DNA of 43,771 nt from Candidatus Alkanophaga volatiphilum (GTDB lineage: Archaea > Halobacteriota > Syntropharchaeia > Alkanophagales > B39-G2): the NCBI GenBank assembly GCA_029259545.1, contig JAPHEE010000013.1, positions 1 to 43,771 on the forward strand, in the 5' to 3' direction. The notes under the pieces are model-generated. The model saw only the letters and a program-made list of their open reading frames with translations. It ran no database searches and had not been told where the DNA came from. This document shows, piece by piece, positions 31,155 through 39,426 of this stretch (positions are counted from its first letter, which is position 1; the number at the start of each line of letters is the position of its first letter). The position numbers and the translations under genes are program-made.

Positions 31155-32155
31155 GTGGTGGGCGATTGCGGAGGCTTCTCGGTTACCGGGGTTGGAAGGT
31201 GTGGGGGAGCTATGACATGCACGTATGCTTGTGTGCGGCGCTCTACTTCCTCCTCATCGCCGGCGGCGACCCGCTCAGGACCACGCTCCTCCTCACGTCC
31301 CTCGGCTTCTACTTCATGTACGGCTTCCTGATAAACGACTTCTTCGACATGCCGCTCGACGTCGCCGCCGGGAAGAGAAGGGCGGTGCACGAGCTTTCAA
31401 GAGCGGCTTTCGTCTCGCTCATCGCAGCCGTCATCGTGACGAGCGGGCTACACCTCTGGTATTTGAGGGAGCCGCTTTACGTTGCGGTGTACACGGCAGC
31501 TTACGCCCTCGCAACGCTGTATTCGGCGCCGCCCGCAAGGCTCAAGGAGCGAGGGGTCGCAGGCGTCGTGGTGAACGGGCTGATCGAAAAGGCGCTGCCA
31601 GTCCTCGCAGTCGTCGCCTTCTTCCACTCCTTCGGCTTTGATGCTTTCGTGCTCCTGACCGCCGCCTTCCTCATGGGAATCGCCGACATAGTGGCGCACC
31701 AGATATACGACTACGAGAGCGATGCGAAGACGGGCTGCGGCTCGCTCGTGACCCGCATCGGGAAGGAGCGTGCGATCGCGCTCTTCCGGGGCTTTGTGGC
31801 GCCGCTGACCTCCGCCGCCCTCTTCACGCTCTCGGCGCTCGTAAGCGTTCGGATCCCGGCTGCTGCCATATTTGTTGTTTTGACGGCGCTCGCATATCTT
31901 TACGTCTTCTTGCTCGTCCGGCGCGGAAGCTGGGAGCTGGAGGAGGAAGTCTTCCCTCTACACCTCTCGTGTGCGTTCAGGACGGTCAACAATGTTCTCC
32001 CCGTAGTCCTCGTGACGGTCTTGGGCTTCAGAGGGGCGAGCAATTTGATCCTCGTGCCCCTTGTGCTCTTCTCTCAATACAAGGTGGTTGTTCAGAGGCT
32101 GAGGATGCTAAAGGCGAGGAGGGTGATGCATGCTGAGATCGTTGAGGAGGCGTGA
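31151..32155 (+). CDS. UbiA-family membrane prenyltransferase
   Basis: A 334-residue protein with about eight or nine membrane helices and both Asp-rich motifs: NDFFDMPLD at 62-70 and YDYESDAKTG at 186-195, which bind the Mg-diphosphate of the isoprenoid donor. Family members attach prenyl chains to aromatic rings, glycerol derivatives (digeranylgeranylglyceryl phosphate synthase), haem or phosphoribose (DPPR synthase). The DxxxD spacing and the glycan neighbours fit a phosphosugar or polar acceptor better than a quinone pathway, of which there is no trace here; this is inference. It starts with GTG in a GTGA overlap with the preceding gene. Its last 26 bases overlap the next methyltransferase. 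Confidence 0.88.
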   Translation: MSGGRLRRLLGYRGWKVWGSYDMHVCLCAALYFLLIAGGDPLRTTLLLTSLGFYFMYGFLINDFFDMPLDVAAGKRRAVHELSRAAFVSLIAAVIVTSGLHLWYLREPLYVAVYTAAYALATLYSAPPARLKERGVAGVVVNGLIEKALPVLAVVAFFHSFGFDAFVLLTAAFLMGIADIVAHQIYDYESDAKTGCGSLVTRIGKERAIALFRGFVAPLTSAALFTLSALVSVRIPAAAIFVVLTALAYLYVFLLVRRGSWELEEEVFPLHLSCAFRTVNNVLPVVLVTVLGFRGASNLILVPLVLFSQYKVVVQRLRMLKARRVMHAEIVEEA

Positions 32156-33128
32156 GGCGGCGTGGCGGGAGCGGGTGCAAGCATATGAGGAGGTCGACCG
32201 CAGCGCCCCAGATGCCAGAGAGCGTCTGAATGCCAAGTTTCAAGACGTTTTCGAGCTGGTGCTGCCGGAACTCGACGAATATGAGCGGCAGCTCGCCGAG
32301 GATGTCATGCGTCGCCTGTCCGGAATTCAAGATGTCGCTTCGTTCGACGCCTATTGCCGGAGCGTCATCAGGCGGGCGGAGCCCATAGTGCTGGCATCAC
32401 CCCTCCAGAAGGCTTGGAGGAGGCTCGTGAACAGGCACCTGCGTCACCCCTATTTCTTATTAGCGGCAAGGCGTGCGGAGGACTACCTTCAACTCTTAAA
32501 GAGGCACGCCGCGCCTAACCCAGAGCCGAAGCTGGATTTGGGGTGCGCCGACGGGCAGGTCACGCAGGCTTTCGACAGCGTCCTTTCCAACTTCATAGGG
32601 CTGGACATAGAGGTTCCCAGCTTCCATGCGGGCGGCGTCCAGCTCGTGAAGGGGGACGCCTGCGCCCTCCCCTTCCGGTCGAACTCTCTCGCCCTCATAA
32701 CCTGCATAAACGTGATAGAGCACGTGCGGACGCCCCAAATGCTCCTGAAGGAGTGCGCAAGATGCCTGAAGATCGGAGGTCTCCTTTTCATAATCGTGCC
32801 CAACCATCGCTTCTTCGTAGAAGCCCACACGCTGCTCCCACTTATATCCTACCTTCCTTCCAAAATGCGGGATGTGCTCTGCCGGCTGCTCACCAACAAC
32901 GACTTCGAACACCATACTGCCCTCGTATCCTTAGAGGACTTAATGGAGATGGCGACCGCCTGCGGGTTCGAGATCGTGGGGAGGGGAGCGTTCTGGAGCG
33001 GCAATTACCTCTCAGGCGTGCTGTCTCTCATATACAAAGGGGCACGTGGGATCATGAAACTGCTCAAACTTCATGAGAAATTGCCCCCCTCCTATTACCT
33101 CGTGCTCAGGTTGGGTGGAGATGGTTAA
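32130..33128 (+). CDS. SAM-dependent methyltransferase with charged helical N-terminal extension
   Basis: A 332-residue protein. Residues 1-125 are helical and charged and are not part of the methyltransferase fold (REAAWRERVQAYEEVDRSAP; FQDVFELVLPELDEYERQL). From about 125 the class I domain begins: PEPKLDLGCADGQVTQAFDS (SAM-binding glycine loop), FIGLDIEVPS, GDACALPFRSNSLALITCIN, VIEHVRTPQMLLKECARCLK and GGLLFIIVPNHRFFVE. The last 70 residues include a hydrophobic patch that may contact the membrane. AGGAGGGTG precedes the ATG at 32130, inside the end of the UbiA gene, so translation is coupled. The substrate is probably the product of the UbiA or radical SAM step. Confidence 0.85.
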   Translation: MLRSLRRREAAWRERVQAYEEVDRSAPDARERLNAKFQDVFELVLPELDEYERQLAEDVMRRLSGIQDVASFDAYCRSVIRRAEPIVLASPLQKAWRRLVNRHLRHPYFLLAARRAEDYLQLLKRHAAPNPEPKLDLGCADGQVTQAFDSVLSNFIGLDIEVPSFHAGGVQLVKGDACALPFRSNSLALITCINVIEHVRTPQMLLKECARCLKIGGLLFIIVPNHRFFVEAHTLLPLISYLPSKMRDVLCRLLTNNDFEHHTALVSLEDLMEMATACGFEIVGRGAFWSGNYLSGVLSLIYKGARGIMKLLKLHEKLPPSYYLVLRLGGDG

Positions 33129-35025
33129 GGGAAGGAGAAGAGACCTCCTGATCGTTGGCGTTCTCTTTTCAGCAGCCTTCCGGCTCCGTGCGATGAGATT
33201 TGAGGTCCCTATGTACGGGGACGAATGGCTCTATTGGTCATGGACGAAAATGATTTTAGCGAGCGAGTTCGTGCCGAAGGCGGATTTCTTCGGTTACGTC
33301 CCTCCGACGCTCTCATACGTCGCCGCCGCGGTCACGCTACTGTTTGATGGCAGCCTTCACACCATAAGGCTGATCTCAGTAGTCTTTGGGAGTCTGAGCG
33401 TCCCCCTCGTGTACTTCTTGGGGAAGGAAATGTATGACTGGCGGGTGGGATTACTCTCAGGCGTCTTCTTGTGCTTCTCAGCGTATCACTGTCTCTATAG
33501 CCGGATATTTATGCTTGATGTCTCAATGCTGTTCTTTGTCATTGCTTTTCTGTACTATTTCTGGCTGAGCCAGCGACCGGACAATCCGAAGCGGATGAGG
33601 CACGCATGCGTGGCGGGGGCGATGATGGGCTTGGCATTCGACATAAAATATCTGGCGATCTTCCTGCTACCCGCAGCTCTTGCATATAAGCTCTGGGTAA
33701 ATCGTTTTAACCCCAGAGCCCTGTTAGAGCGCGACATGCTTTTGATGCTGGCGGTCGCATTTCTGATCTTCCTGCCGCTCCTCTTTTGCCTCCTGTACAC
33801 GGGGGTCGGGCTTCATGGCTTTGAGTTCTATGCTGTCGAGAAGTACGAGAAGGAGAGGACGGTGCAGCGTCCGCTGGAGTTCCCGCTCGCAGACCTGTTG
33901 TACAGAGGCTGGTGGAGGGGCTGGGTGGTAGTGTTTGCGTGGGGCATGAATGCTCTGCCCCCGCCGTTGCCCTCCGCCTTTGCGATCTCCCTGACGCTCC
34001 TCGCCTTCTTGTCCCTCGCTCATCACTTCATCTTGACCGTGAAAGGGGACGAGAAAAGTAGTTTCCTCATATTACAGGTTCTAACACTGTCGCTAGTTGT
34101 CATCGTGTGCGGAAACTTCCCTCATTACCTCTTGAGCCTGCTACCCCCCTTCTACATCATGTTCTCGCAAGTAATTTTAGAGTGCAGAGGGCTCAAGCCT
34201 GTGATAATCCCTCTTGCGGTGGTGGTCCTCTCACTCTCCATGGCGATCGCCGTTACCTCTTACCACTGGGATACGGGGGACTACCGTCCGTGGCTCGAAG
34301 ACGCCCTAAGAGTGGTGAAGATGGATATGATGCGTAAGGGAAATGAGGACCATGTCGTTATGGGTGGTGCGCCGATGGCGGAAATTTACGAGTATGAGAT
34401 GAGCGAAGTCGGCTTGAACGCGACAGTGGTGCATATGCTGAAACAGCCGGGTGAGTACTCTCGCAAGCTCGTATCTTTGAACCTCGAGATGATAGAGACG
34501 CTGAAACCGGATTACCTCATCATGGACTGGGATTACTACCATTATTGGTTTGAGGACCTCAGGGAAGTTTTCGAGGACTACAAAGTGCTCTCCCTGCCTA
34601 CTGAGGCGTTTCCATATCCCTATTACTGCTACATCTTCTTCAGGAAGGAGGAGAATGAGGAGGCGCTTGAGGAAATGAGCAGGGGGGTGGAGGGAGACTG
34701 GGTTTCAAAGGGCGTGTTCATGCGGAGCGTCCCCGCCGCGATGGAGGTCGGGCGTCCATACGTGATTCTTGTGCCTGTGAAGAACGTGGACAACGCCACG
34801 GAGTTCGTGGCAGGACTACGCGTCGATAAGTTCAGGATGTTCGTGGAGAACTCGTCCGTCACGTTTTTCATGAACAAGGGTAGCGCACGCACCCTCAGAT
34901 TCAAAGTGGTACCGATCGTTCGCTATGAGGGGAAACTCCCTGTGACGTTCGATCTCTACGCAAAACTCGATGACCGATACACGAAAGTGGCTTCGTGTAC
35001 TGATTATGTGCATGTGGTGAGATGA
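33121..35025 (+). CDS. GT39/ArnT-like membrane glycosyltransferase with extracytoplasmic domain
   Basis: A 634-residue protein of the dolichyl-phosphate-mannose-protein mannosyltransferase (GT-C) type. After the first membrane helix comes the hallmark acidic pair in the first outer loop, MYGDEWLYWSW (Asp34-Glu35). About ten more helices follow to roughly residue 400, and then a soluble outer domain of about 230 residues (VVMGGAPMAEIYEYEMSEVG onward) ending in a beta-rich module. Enzymes of this class take sugars from lipid-phosphate donors on the outer face and place them on proteins or lipids. The ATG at 33121 overlaps the previous stop by 8 bases and is preferred over an ATG at 33073 deep inside the methyltransferase gene. 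The next gene overlaps as ATGA. The acceptor is unknown. Confidence 0.87.
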   Translation: MVKGRRRDLLIVGVLFSAAFRLRAMRFEVPMYGDEWLYWSWTKMILASEFVPKADFFGYVPPTLSYVAAAVTLLFDGSLHTIRLISVVFGSLSVPLVYFLGKEMYDWRVGLLSGVFLCFSAYHCLYSRIFMLDVSMLFFVIAFLYYFWLSQRPDNPKRMRHACVAGAMMGLAFDIKYLAIFLLPAALAYKLWVNRFNPRALLERDMLLMLAVAFLIFLPLLFCLLYTGVGLHGFEFYAVEKYEKERTVQRPLEFPLADLLYRGWWRGWVVVFAWGMNALPPPLPSAFAISLTLLAFLSLAHHFILTVKGDEKSSFLILQVLTLSLVVIVCGNFPHYLLSLLPPFYIMFSQVILECRGLKPVIIPLAVVVLSLSMAIAVTSYHWDTGDYRPWLEDALRVVKMDMMRKGNEDHVVMGGAPMAEIYEYEMSEVGLNATVVHMLKQPGEYSRKLVSLNLEMIETLKPDYLIMDWDYYHYWFEDLREVFEDYKVLSLPTEAFPYPYYCYIFFRKEENEEALEEMSRGVEGDWVSKGVFMRSVPAAMEVGRPYVILVPVKNVDNATEFVAGLRVDKFRMFVENSSVTFFMNKGSARTLRFKVVPIVRYEGKLPVTFDLYAKLDDRYTKVASCTDYVHVVR

Positions 35026-36275
35026 GAGGGGAGAAGGGAAGAAGGATCATCATCGTACTGATGGTCGCTGCTTTAATCAGTGCGATTCTGATAGCTTATT
35101 TGATAACTTCAAGCCGTGAAAAAGGTCTCTCCGAGGTGAGGGTTGCGGTTCTTTATGAAAGGGTTACGGATGGAATTTACTACCTTAACCGGAGTGTAGA
35201 CGATGTGGCGTACATGCTTGGGGATTTACATGCAGATTTCGTATTTCGGGGCTGGTGGCGGTGGGGTCCGTGTCCCGAGTCGCCGGAGGAGGCACCAAGC
35301 TTCTTCACGAAAGCCGAAATCGAGGAGTATGCAAGGCGCGGCTACACCTACGAGCAGTTGAGGGACGCCGTGTCGAGGATCAAGAGCAGGGTGCCGGTCA
35401 TATTCTGCGGAGCGATACCGGCGCAGAGGCTCAACGCCCGAGAGCGGGATCCGATAACCGGCAAGATATTCGACAGAAATGAAACGTGGAGCATGGCGCT
35501 GGACCCGGCGAAGTGGGGCATCACGAACGTCTCCAAGGAAGAGCTTCAGGAAAGACTCGCTCGGGAACTTGAGTGGGTTGGCGCCGAGGAGGACTATGAC
35601 TGGCGGACCGCAGAGGCATACTTCCCGGACATCACAAACCCTGAGTTCCAAGAGCTTTTCCTAGATCTGGCGAAGAAGCAGATAGACTGTGGCGTCGACG
35701 CCATCTGGATTGATAGTCTGTTCAGGCAGGCATTTGTCCTCAAAAATTTGACTGGGGATCCTTATCATCCGGCGGTCCGAGACACTTGGAACGCCATACA
35801 CAATATCGTTGATGAGATCCACCGCTATGGACACTCAAAAGGAAGGTATATTTACGTCGGCTCGTGGTTTGCATATCCGGCATTCCCCTACTCGCCGCCG
35901 GACCTGGACTTCGTCACCATGACCCCAAGCCCTGAGGAGGTTGCCAGCCGTAGATTGGACACGGCAAAGTGGGACTACATATCCAAGCTCAAGGACCGCC
36001 CTGTACTTGTGTTCTTGGATTTCGGATTTCAGGCATCGCCCCTATACGTGTTCAGTCAAAACCTGAGCGCGGATGAGCAGATGGAGCTGCTCAGAGAGTT
36101 CGACACGTTTTTCGAGGAGCGGGGAATGACGTTCGTGTATCCCATCCACTCGCTCGTCGCGAGAGATGTCGGAAAGCTTGCGTTCGGAAAGTATCCTATT
36201 TACGACGCCCTCGCGCCCGAATTCCAGACGTACGATGTCATCAAGGAGCTCGCTTCGAGGAAGGGGGAAGGGTAG
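35022..36275 (+). CDS. Membrane-anchored extracytoplasmic protein, glycosidase-like TIM barrel (tentative)
   Basis: A 417-residue protein. Residues 8-30 (RIIIVLMVAALISAILIAYL) form a signal anchor, leaving about 385 residues outside. The outer part has alternating strand/helix style and acidic strand ends typical of glycoside-hydrolase TIM barrels: MLGDLHADFVFRGWWRWG, VPVIFCGAIPAQR, YFPDITNPEFQELFLDLAKK, CGVDAIWIDSLF, RYIYVGSWF, DLDFVTMTPSPEE, RPVLVFLDFGFQ and MTFVYPIHSL. Candidate catalytic acids are the Asp in PDITNP and in WIDSLF. I cannot assign it to a named family. Its location between a GT-C transferase (ATGA overlap) and a phosphatase-superfamily hydrolase (2-base gap) suggests trimming or remodelling of the glycan made by this operon. 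Confidence 0.75.
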   Translation: MRGEKGRRIIIVLMVAALISAILIAYLITSSREKGLSEVRVAVLYERVTDGIYYLNRSVDDVAYMLGDLHADFVFRGWWRWGPCPESPEEAPSFFTKAEIEEYARRGYTYEQLRDAVSRIKSRVPVIFCGAIPAQRLNARERDPITGKIFDRNETWSMALDPAKWGITNVSKEELQERLARELEWVGAEEDYDWRTAEAYFPDITNPEFQELFLDLAKKQIDCGVDAIWIDSLFRQAFVLKNLTGDPYHPAVRDTWNAIHNIVDEIHRYGHSKGRYIYVGSWFAYPAFPYSPPDLDFVTMTPSPEEVASRRLDTAKWDYISKLKDRPVLVFLDFGFQASPLYVFSQNLSADEQMELLREFDTFFEERGMTFVYPIHSLVARDVGKLAFGKYPIYDALAPEFQTYDVIKELASRKGEG

Positions 36276-36277
36276 AA

Positions 36278-37756
36278 ATGCGAGTCTTGATGGTGGGGCT
36301 GGACGGGGCGTGCATGGATTTAATTCGGCGGTGGGCGTCCGAGGGCGAGCTTCCGGCGTTCCGGGAGCTGCTGGAGGAGGGGACGCACGGGCGTCTTGAG
36401 AGCGTCGTGCCCACGCAGACGATCCCCGCGTGGAATTGCCTCGCCACCGGGAAGAATCCTGGGAAAATAGGGTGTTTTGGTTTCCTACAGAAGGCGTATG
36501 GGAGCTACGAGTTTCGCCTCTCTGCGGCGATGACGCGGAGAGAGCGGGACATCTGGGACATCCTGAGCGAGCATGGGAAGCGAGTTCTCGTTCTGAATGC
36601 GCCGAACGTGCTTTATGCGTACGAGGTCAACGGGCGGATGGTTGCCGGTCCTTTGTACGTCTCTGGGGACGTGCTGACGTATCCAAGTGAGTTTGCGGAG
36701 ACGCTGCGACGCCTCGGCTACGAATGGGACATAAGCGATCTGCGGACATTGCTCACGCTAAGCGACCGGGAACTTTCGAGAAGGCTGAGCGAGATAACGA
36801 GGAGGCAGTTCGGAGCGTTCCTTCGCATGCTCGACGACGGCTGGGATTTCGGCTTTATAGTACTTTCAGAGCTCGACAGGGCGCAACACAGGTTCTGGGG
36901 CGACGAACCCCTCGTTTTGCGACATTACCAGAACGTCGACCGCTGCCTTCACAGACTGCTAAGACGATTGGATTCGGATACTGCTCTTCTGATAGTCTCG
37001 GACCACGGATTTGGATCCAATGAAAGGGTTTTCCTCGTCAATGAATGGTTAAAGAGGCGGGGGCTTCTCACTCCGAGAAGAGAGCCGCTCCTCACGAGAG
37101 TTATTGCCCCGTTCCGGGAGCCGCTGTCGAAGTTGTATTCCTTACCGCCGCTCAGACAAGTATGGATAAAACTATCGTTACGCACCGCAGGGACGCAGAT
37201 AAACTGGGAGAGAACGAAGGCTTTCAGCTACGGGACGTGGGGTCCGATATACATAAACCTGAGGGGGAGGGAGCCGCAGGGGGTCGTTGAGGCTTCCGAG
37301 TACGAGCGGCTGCGTGATGAGATCATAGAGGGGCTACGGGAGCTTTCGGTGACGGCGTACCGGCGGGAGGAGTTGTACAGCGGCGAGTACCTGCATCTGG
37401 CGCCCGACATCGTCGTCCAAACTGACGATTACGTGCACGGGATTAGTTCGAGAATCGGTTACAACAAGGATTTCATCAGGGATTCTGGTGGGAACCACCG
37501 CAAGGACAACGGGACGTTCATAGCTTGGGGACCCGACATAAAGAGGGGCTTTGGAATTCGTGCTCGTGCGAGGATTTACGACGTGGCGCCGACGATCCTG
37601 CACATGTTCGGGCTGCCGCTGCCGGCGGACATGGACGGGCGGGTGCTGAGGGAGATTTTCGAGGGCGAGCTTGCGACGAGAGGGATAAAGTATGAGAGAA
37701 TCCGTGAAAGTGTGAGGGAGCGGGTGAAACGGCTGAAAAAGATGAAAAAACTGTGA
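36278..37756 (+). CDS. Alkaline phosphatase-superfamily hydrolase (phosphodiesterase/nucleotide pyrophosphatase type)
   Basis: A 492-residue protein with every metal ligand of the superfamily in order: LMVGLDGACMD (Asp9), the nucleophile region PTQTIPAWNCLATGKNPGK (Thr46/Thr48), SELDRAQHRFWG (Asp and His), LLIVSDHGFGS (Asp-His) and GGNHRKDNGTFIAWGPD (final His). It should cleave phosphodiesters, or related phosphate or sulfate esters, in lipid or nucleotide-sugar compounds. There is no signal peptide, so it acts in the cytoplasm. It is the last gene of the six-gene operon, 2 bases after the TIM-barrel gene, and its stop codon abuts the stop of the convergent flippase gene with no bases between. 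Such hydrolases commonly accompany archaeal glycan clusters; the exact substrate is unknown. Confidence 0.88.
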   Translation: MRVLMVGLDGACMDLIRRWASEGELPAFRELLEEGTHGRLESVVPTQTIPAWNCLATGKNPGKIGCFGFLQKAYGSYEFRLSAAMTRRERDIWDILSEHGKRVLVLNAPNVLYAYEVNGRMVAGPLYVSGDVLTYPSEFAETLRRLGYEWDISDLRTLLTLSDRELSRRLSEITRRQFGAFLRMLDDGWDFGFIVLSELDRAQHRFWGDEPLVLRHYQNVDRCLHRLLRRLDSDTALLIVSDHGFGSNERVFLVNEWLKRRGLLTPRREPLLTRVIAPFREPLSKLYSLPPLRQVWIKLSLRTAGTQINWERTKAFSYGTWGPIYINLRGREPQGVVEASEYERLRDEIIEGLRELSVTAYRREELYSGEYLHLAPDIVVQTDDYVHGISSRIGYNKDFIRDSGGNHRKDNGTFIAWGPDIKRGFGIRARARIYDVAPTILHMFGLPLPADMDGRVLREIFEGELATRGIKYERIRESVRERVKRLKKMKKL

Positions 37757-39343
37757 TTATCTCTTGATCTTGAGAATTTTTTCCAGGGTGCGTGGCTTGA
37801 TGCCCACGTTCCCCGCCAGTTCGAGGAGCACGATCATGTCGTTCTCGTCGAAGCTTACGACGAGCGTGCAAATGCCGCACGTCACGTAAAATGAGAGCAA
37901 GAAGATTAGGAGCGTTAAGGGGGTGGCGGCGACGTTTAGGAAGAGCGGGAAGAGGGCGAGCGTGGCGACTGCCGACACGGCTGCGGGCTTCATGAACCTG
38001 GCTGCGAACGGGTGCACACGGTGCGTGCGGAATATCTGCAGTGATGTCAGGGCGTTCGTCGTGCAGACCGCCGCCGTCGATGCGACGGCGGCGCCGACGA
38101 TGCCGAACTCAGGGATCAAAGCGACGTTGAGAGCCAAGTTCAGAGCGGCGCCCGCCAGGGTGTAAAGCATGTAGGGGCGCGTGCCGCCGATGGCGATCAG
38201 GGTTGCGCCGTTGGGTCCGAGGAGGACGTGGAGCAGCATGCCGGCGACGAGGATGCGGAGGGCGCCGTCAGCGGATGCGTACCCGCCGCCGAAAATCAGG
38301 CTCAGTACCGCCCTCGGGAAGAGAAGGACGAGCATGGCGGGCGGGAACGTCGCCAGGAAAACCCATTTTGTCAGCACGACGTAATACTGCCTCAACTCAC
38401 GAACGCGGTTTCTTGAGAGCAGCTGTGCCGCTATCGGCGTGTAGATGAACGCCATGGAGTCGAGGCATATTTTCAGAAGCTGCGCCAGGGGGTGCGCCGC
38501 ATTGTAAAGCCCAGCCTCCTCCGCCGCCCGCAAGTACCCGAGCAGCAAGGTGTCCGCTCGCAGAATCGCAATCCCCGCAACGCTCGCCACGAGTAGCGGC
38601 AATGAGAAGCGCAGCAGCTCGTGTTTCACACCGCTTGCGAGCCGCTCACGCCCGCTCGCCTCGACGGCACGTGCCTCTCGAGTCAAGACGCGCAATTTCC
38701 GCACGGCATACGCTGAAAACGCGAGCGCCGTCAAGACTATCGCCAGTGAGTAAGCAGCGACCATCCAGAGGAAGCCGAGTGCGGCGGCTGCGGCGACCAG
38801 CGAGACCTTCAGCACGCCCATCAGCAAATCTCGGAAGTAGAAGCGCTCCTCAACCCTGTCGAACCCCCTGAAAAGTGCAACAAGCATCTCAACCGAAACT
38901 GCGAACGGGACTGCGGCTGCGAACGTCCTGAGGACCGCCGGCGGTGAGTGGAGCGCTTCCGCCAACGGTCCGGCGAGCAGGAAGAGGGAGAGGGAGCAAA
39001 GGGCGCCTGCGGCGAGCGTAAGCTGCAAAGATGCGAGGATGATGCTGCTTTCCCGTCTTTCGCCGCGCCCTCTGGAGAATGCGATGAATCTCGGCGCGCC
39101 CTCGTGCAACCCAAGACATGCGGCGGTGGTAAGAATGTTCAGGAGGGCGAGAGAAATGCTGAACGCCCCGTACTCGGCTTGCGAGGCGTTCCTCGCCACC
39201 AGAACTCTTGCGACGAAGTCGAAGGCGGCGAAGAGCAGGGCGCCGACGAGTGCGATCGCCGTGCCACGGGCTGCGAGCTTCAGCGCGTCCTCGATGCTGC
39301 CCTGCGGTCCGGAGGCGTCGTGCTTTTCGTCGGCGTCTCCCAT
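37757..39343 (-). CDS. Wzx-like polysaccharide flippase (MOP superfamily)
   Basis: A 528-residue integral membrane protein with about 14 hydrophobic segments in the pattern of lipid-linked oligosaccharide flippases. It begins ALKLAARGTAIALVGALLF and FVARVLVARNASQAEYGAFS; internal elements include LRFSLPLLVASVAGIAILRA, DTLLLGYLRAAEEAGLYNAA and ALNLALNVALIPEFGIVGAA. It would move a prenyl-phosphate-linked glycan to the outer face, which suits the GT-C enzyme and TIM-barrel protein next door. The ATG at 39343 is chosen because the frame upstream to 39874 is Ser/Pro/Arg-rich and antisense to the cyclase-like gene. A CAATATTTTTG element about 30 bases upstream fits a leaderless transcript. The stop abuts the phosphatase-family gene's stop exactly. 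Confidence 0.9.
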   Translation of the reverse strand: MGDADEKHDASGPQGSIEDALKLAARGTAIALVGALLFAAFDFVARVLVARNASQAEYGAFSISLALLNILTTAACLGLHEGAPRFIAFSRGRGERRESSIILASLQLTLAAGALCSLSLFLLAGPLAEALHSPPAVLRTFAAAVPFAVSVEMLVALFRGFDRVEERFYFRDLLMGVLKVSLVAAAAALGFLWMVAAYSLAIVLTALAFSAYAVRKLRVLTREARAVEASGRERLASGVKHELLRFSLPLLVASVAGIAILRADTLLLGYLRAAEEAGLYNAAHPLAQLLKICLDSMAFIYTPIAAQLLSRNRVRELRQYYVVLTKWVFLATFPPAMLVLLFPRAVLSLIFGGGYASADGALRILVAGMLLHVLLGPNGATLIAIGGTRPYMLYTLAGAALNLALNVALIPEFGIVGAAVASTAAVCTTNALTSLQIFRTHRVHPFAARFMKPAAVSAVATLALFPLFLNVAATPLTLLIFLLSFYVTCGICTLVVSFDENDMIVLLELAGNVGIKPRTLEKILKIKR

Positions 39344-39365
39344 CCTCACCAACTTTAACCTGCTT

Positions 39366-39378
39366 GCAAAAATATTGA
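39366..39378. promoter_or_regulatory. AT-rich element between flippase and cyclase-like genes
   Basis: CAAAAATATTGAG is TATA-like on both strands. It lies about 25-30 bases before the flippase ATG (39343). For the plus-strand cyclase-like gene it would place initiation near 39400, just ahead of the AGGAGG ribosome site at 39414-39419. Confidence 0.4.
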
Positions 39379-39426
39379 GCTGAAGTACCGGCTCATCGTC
39401 AGGTGGAGCACGCAGGAGGAAAAGGC

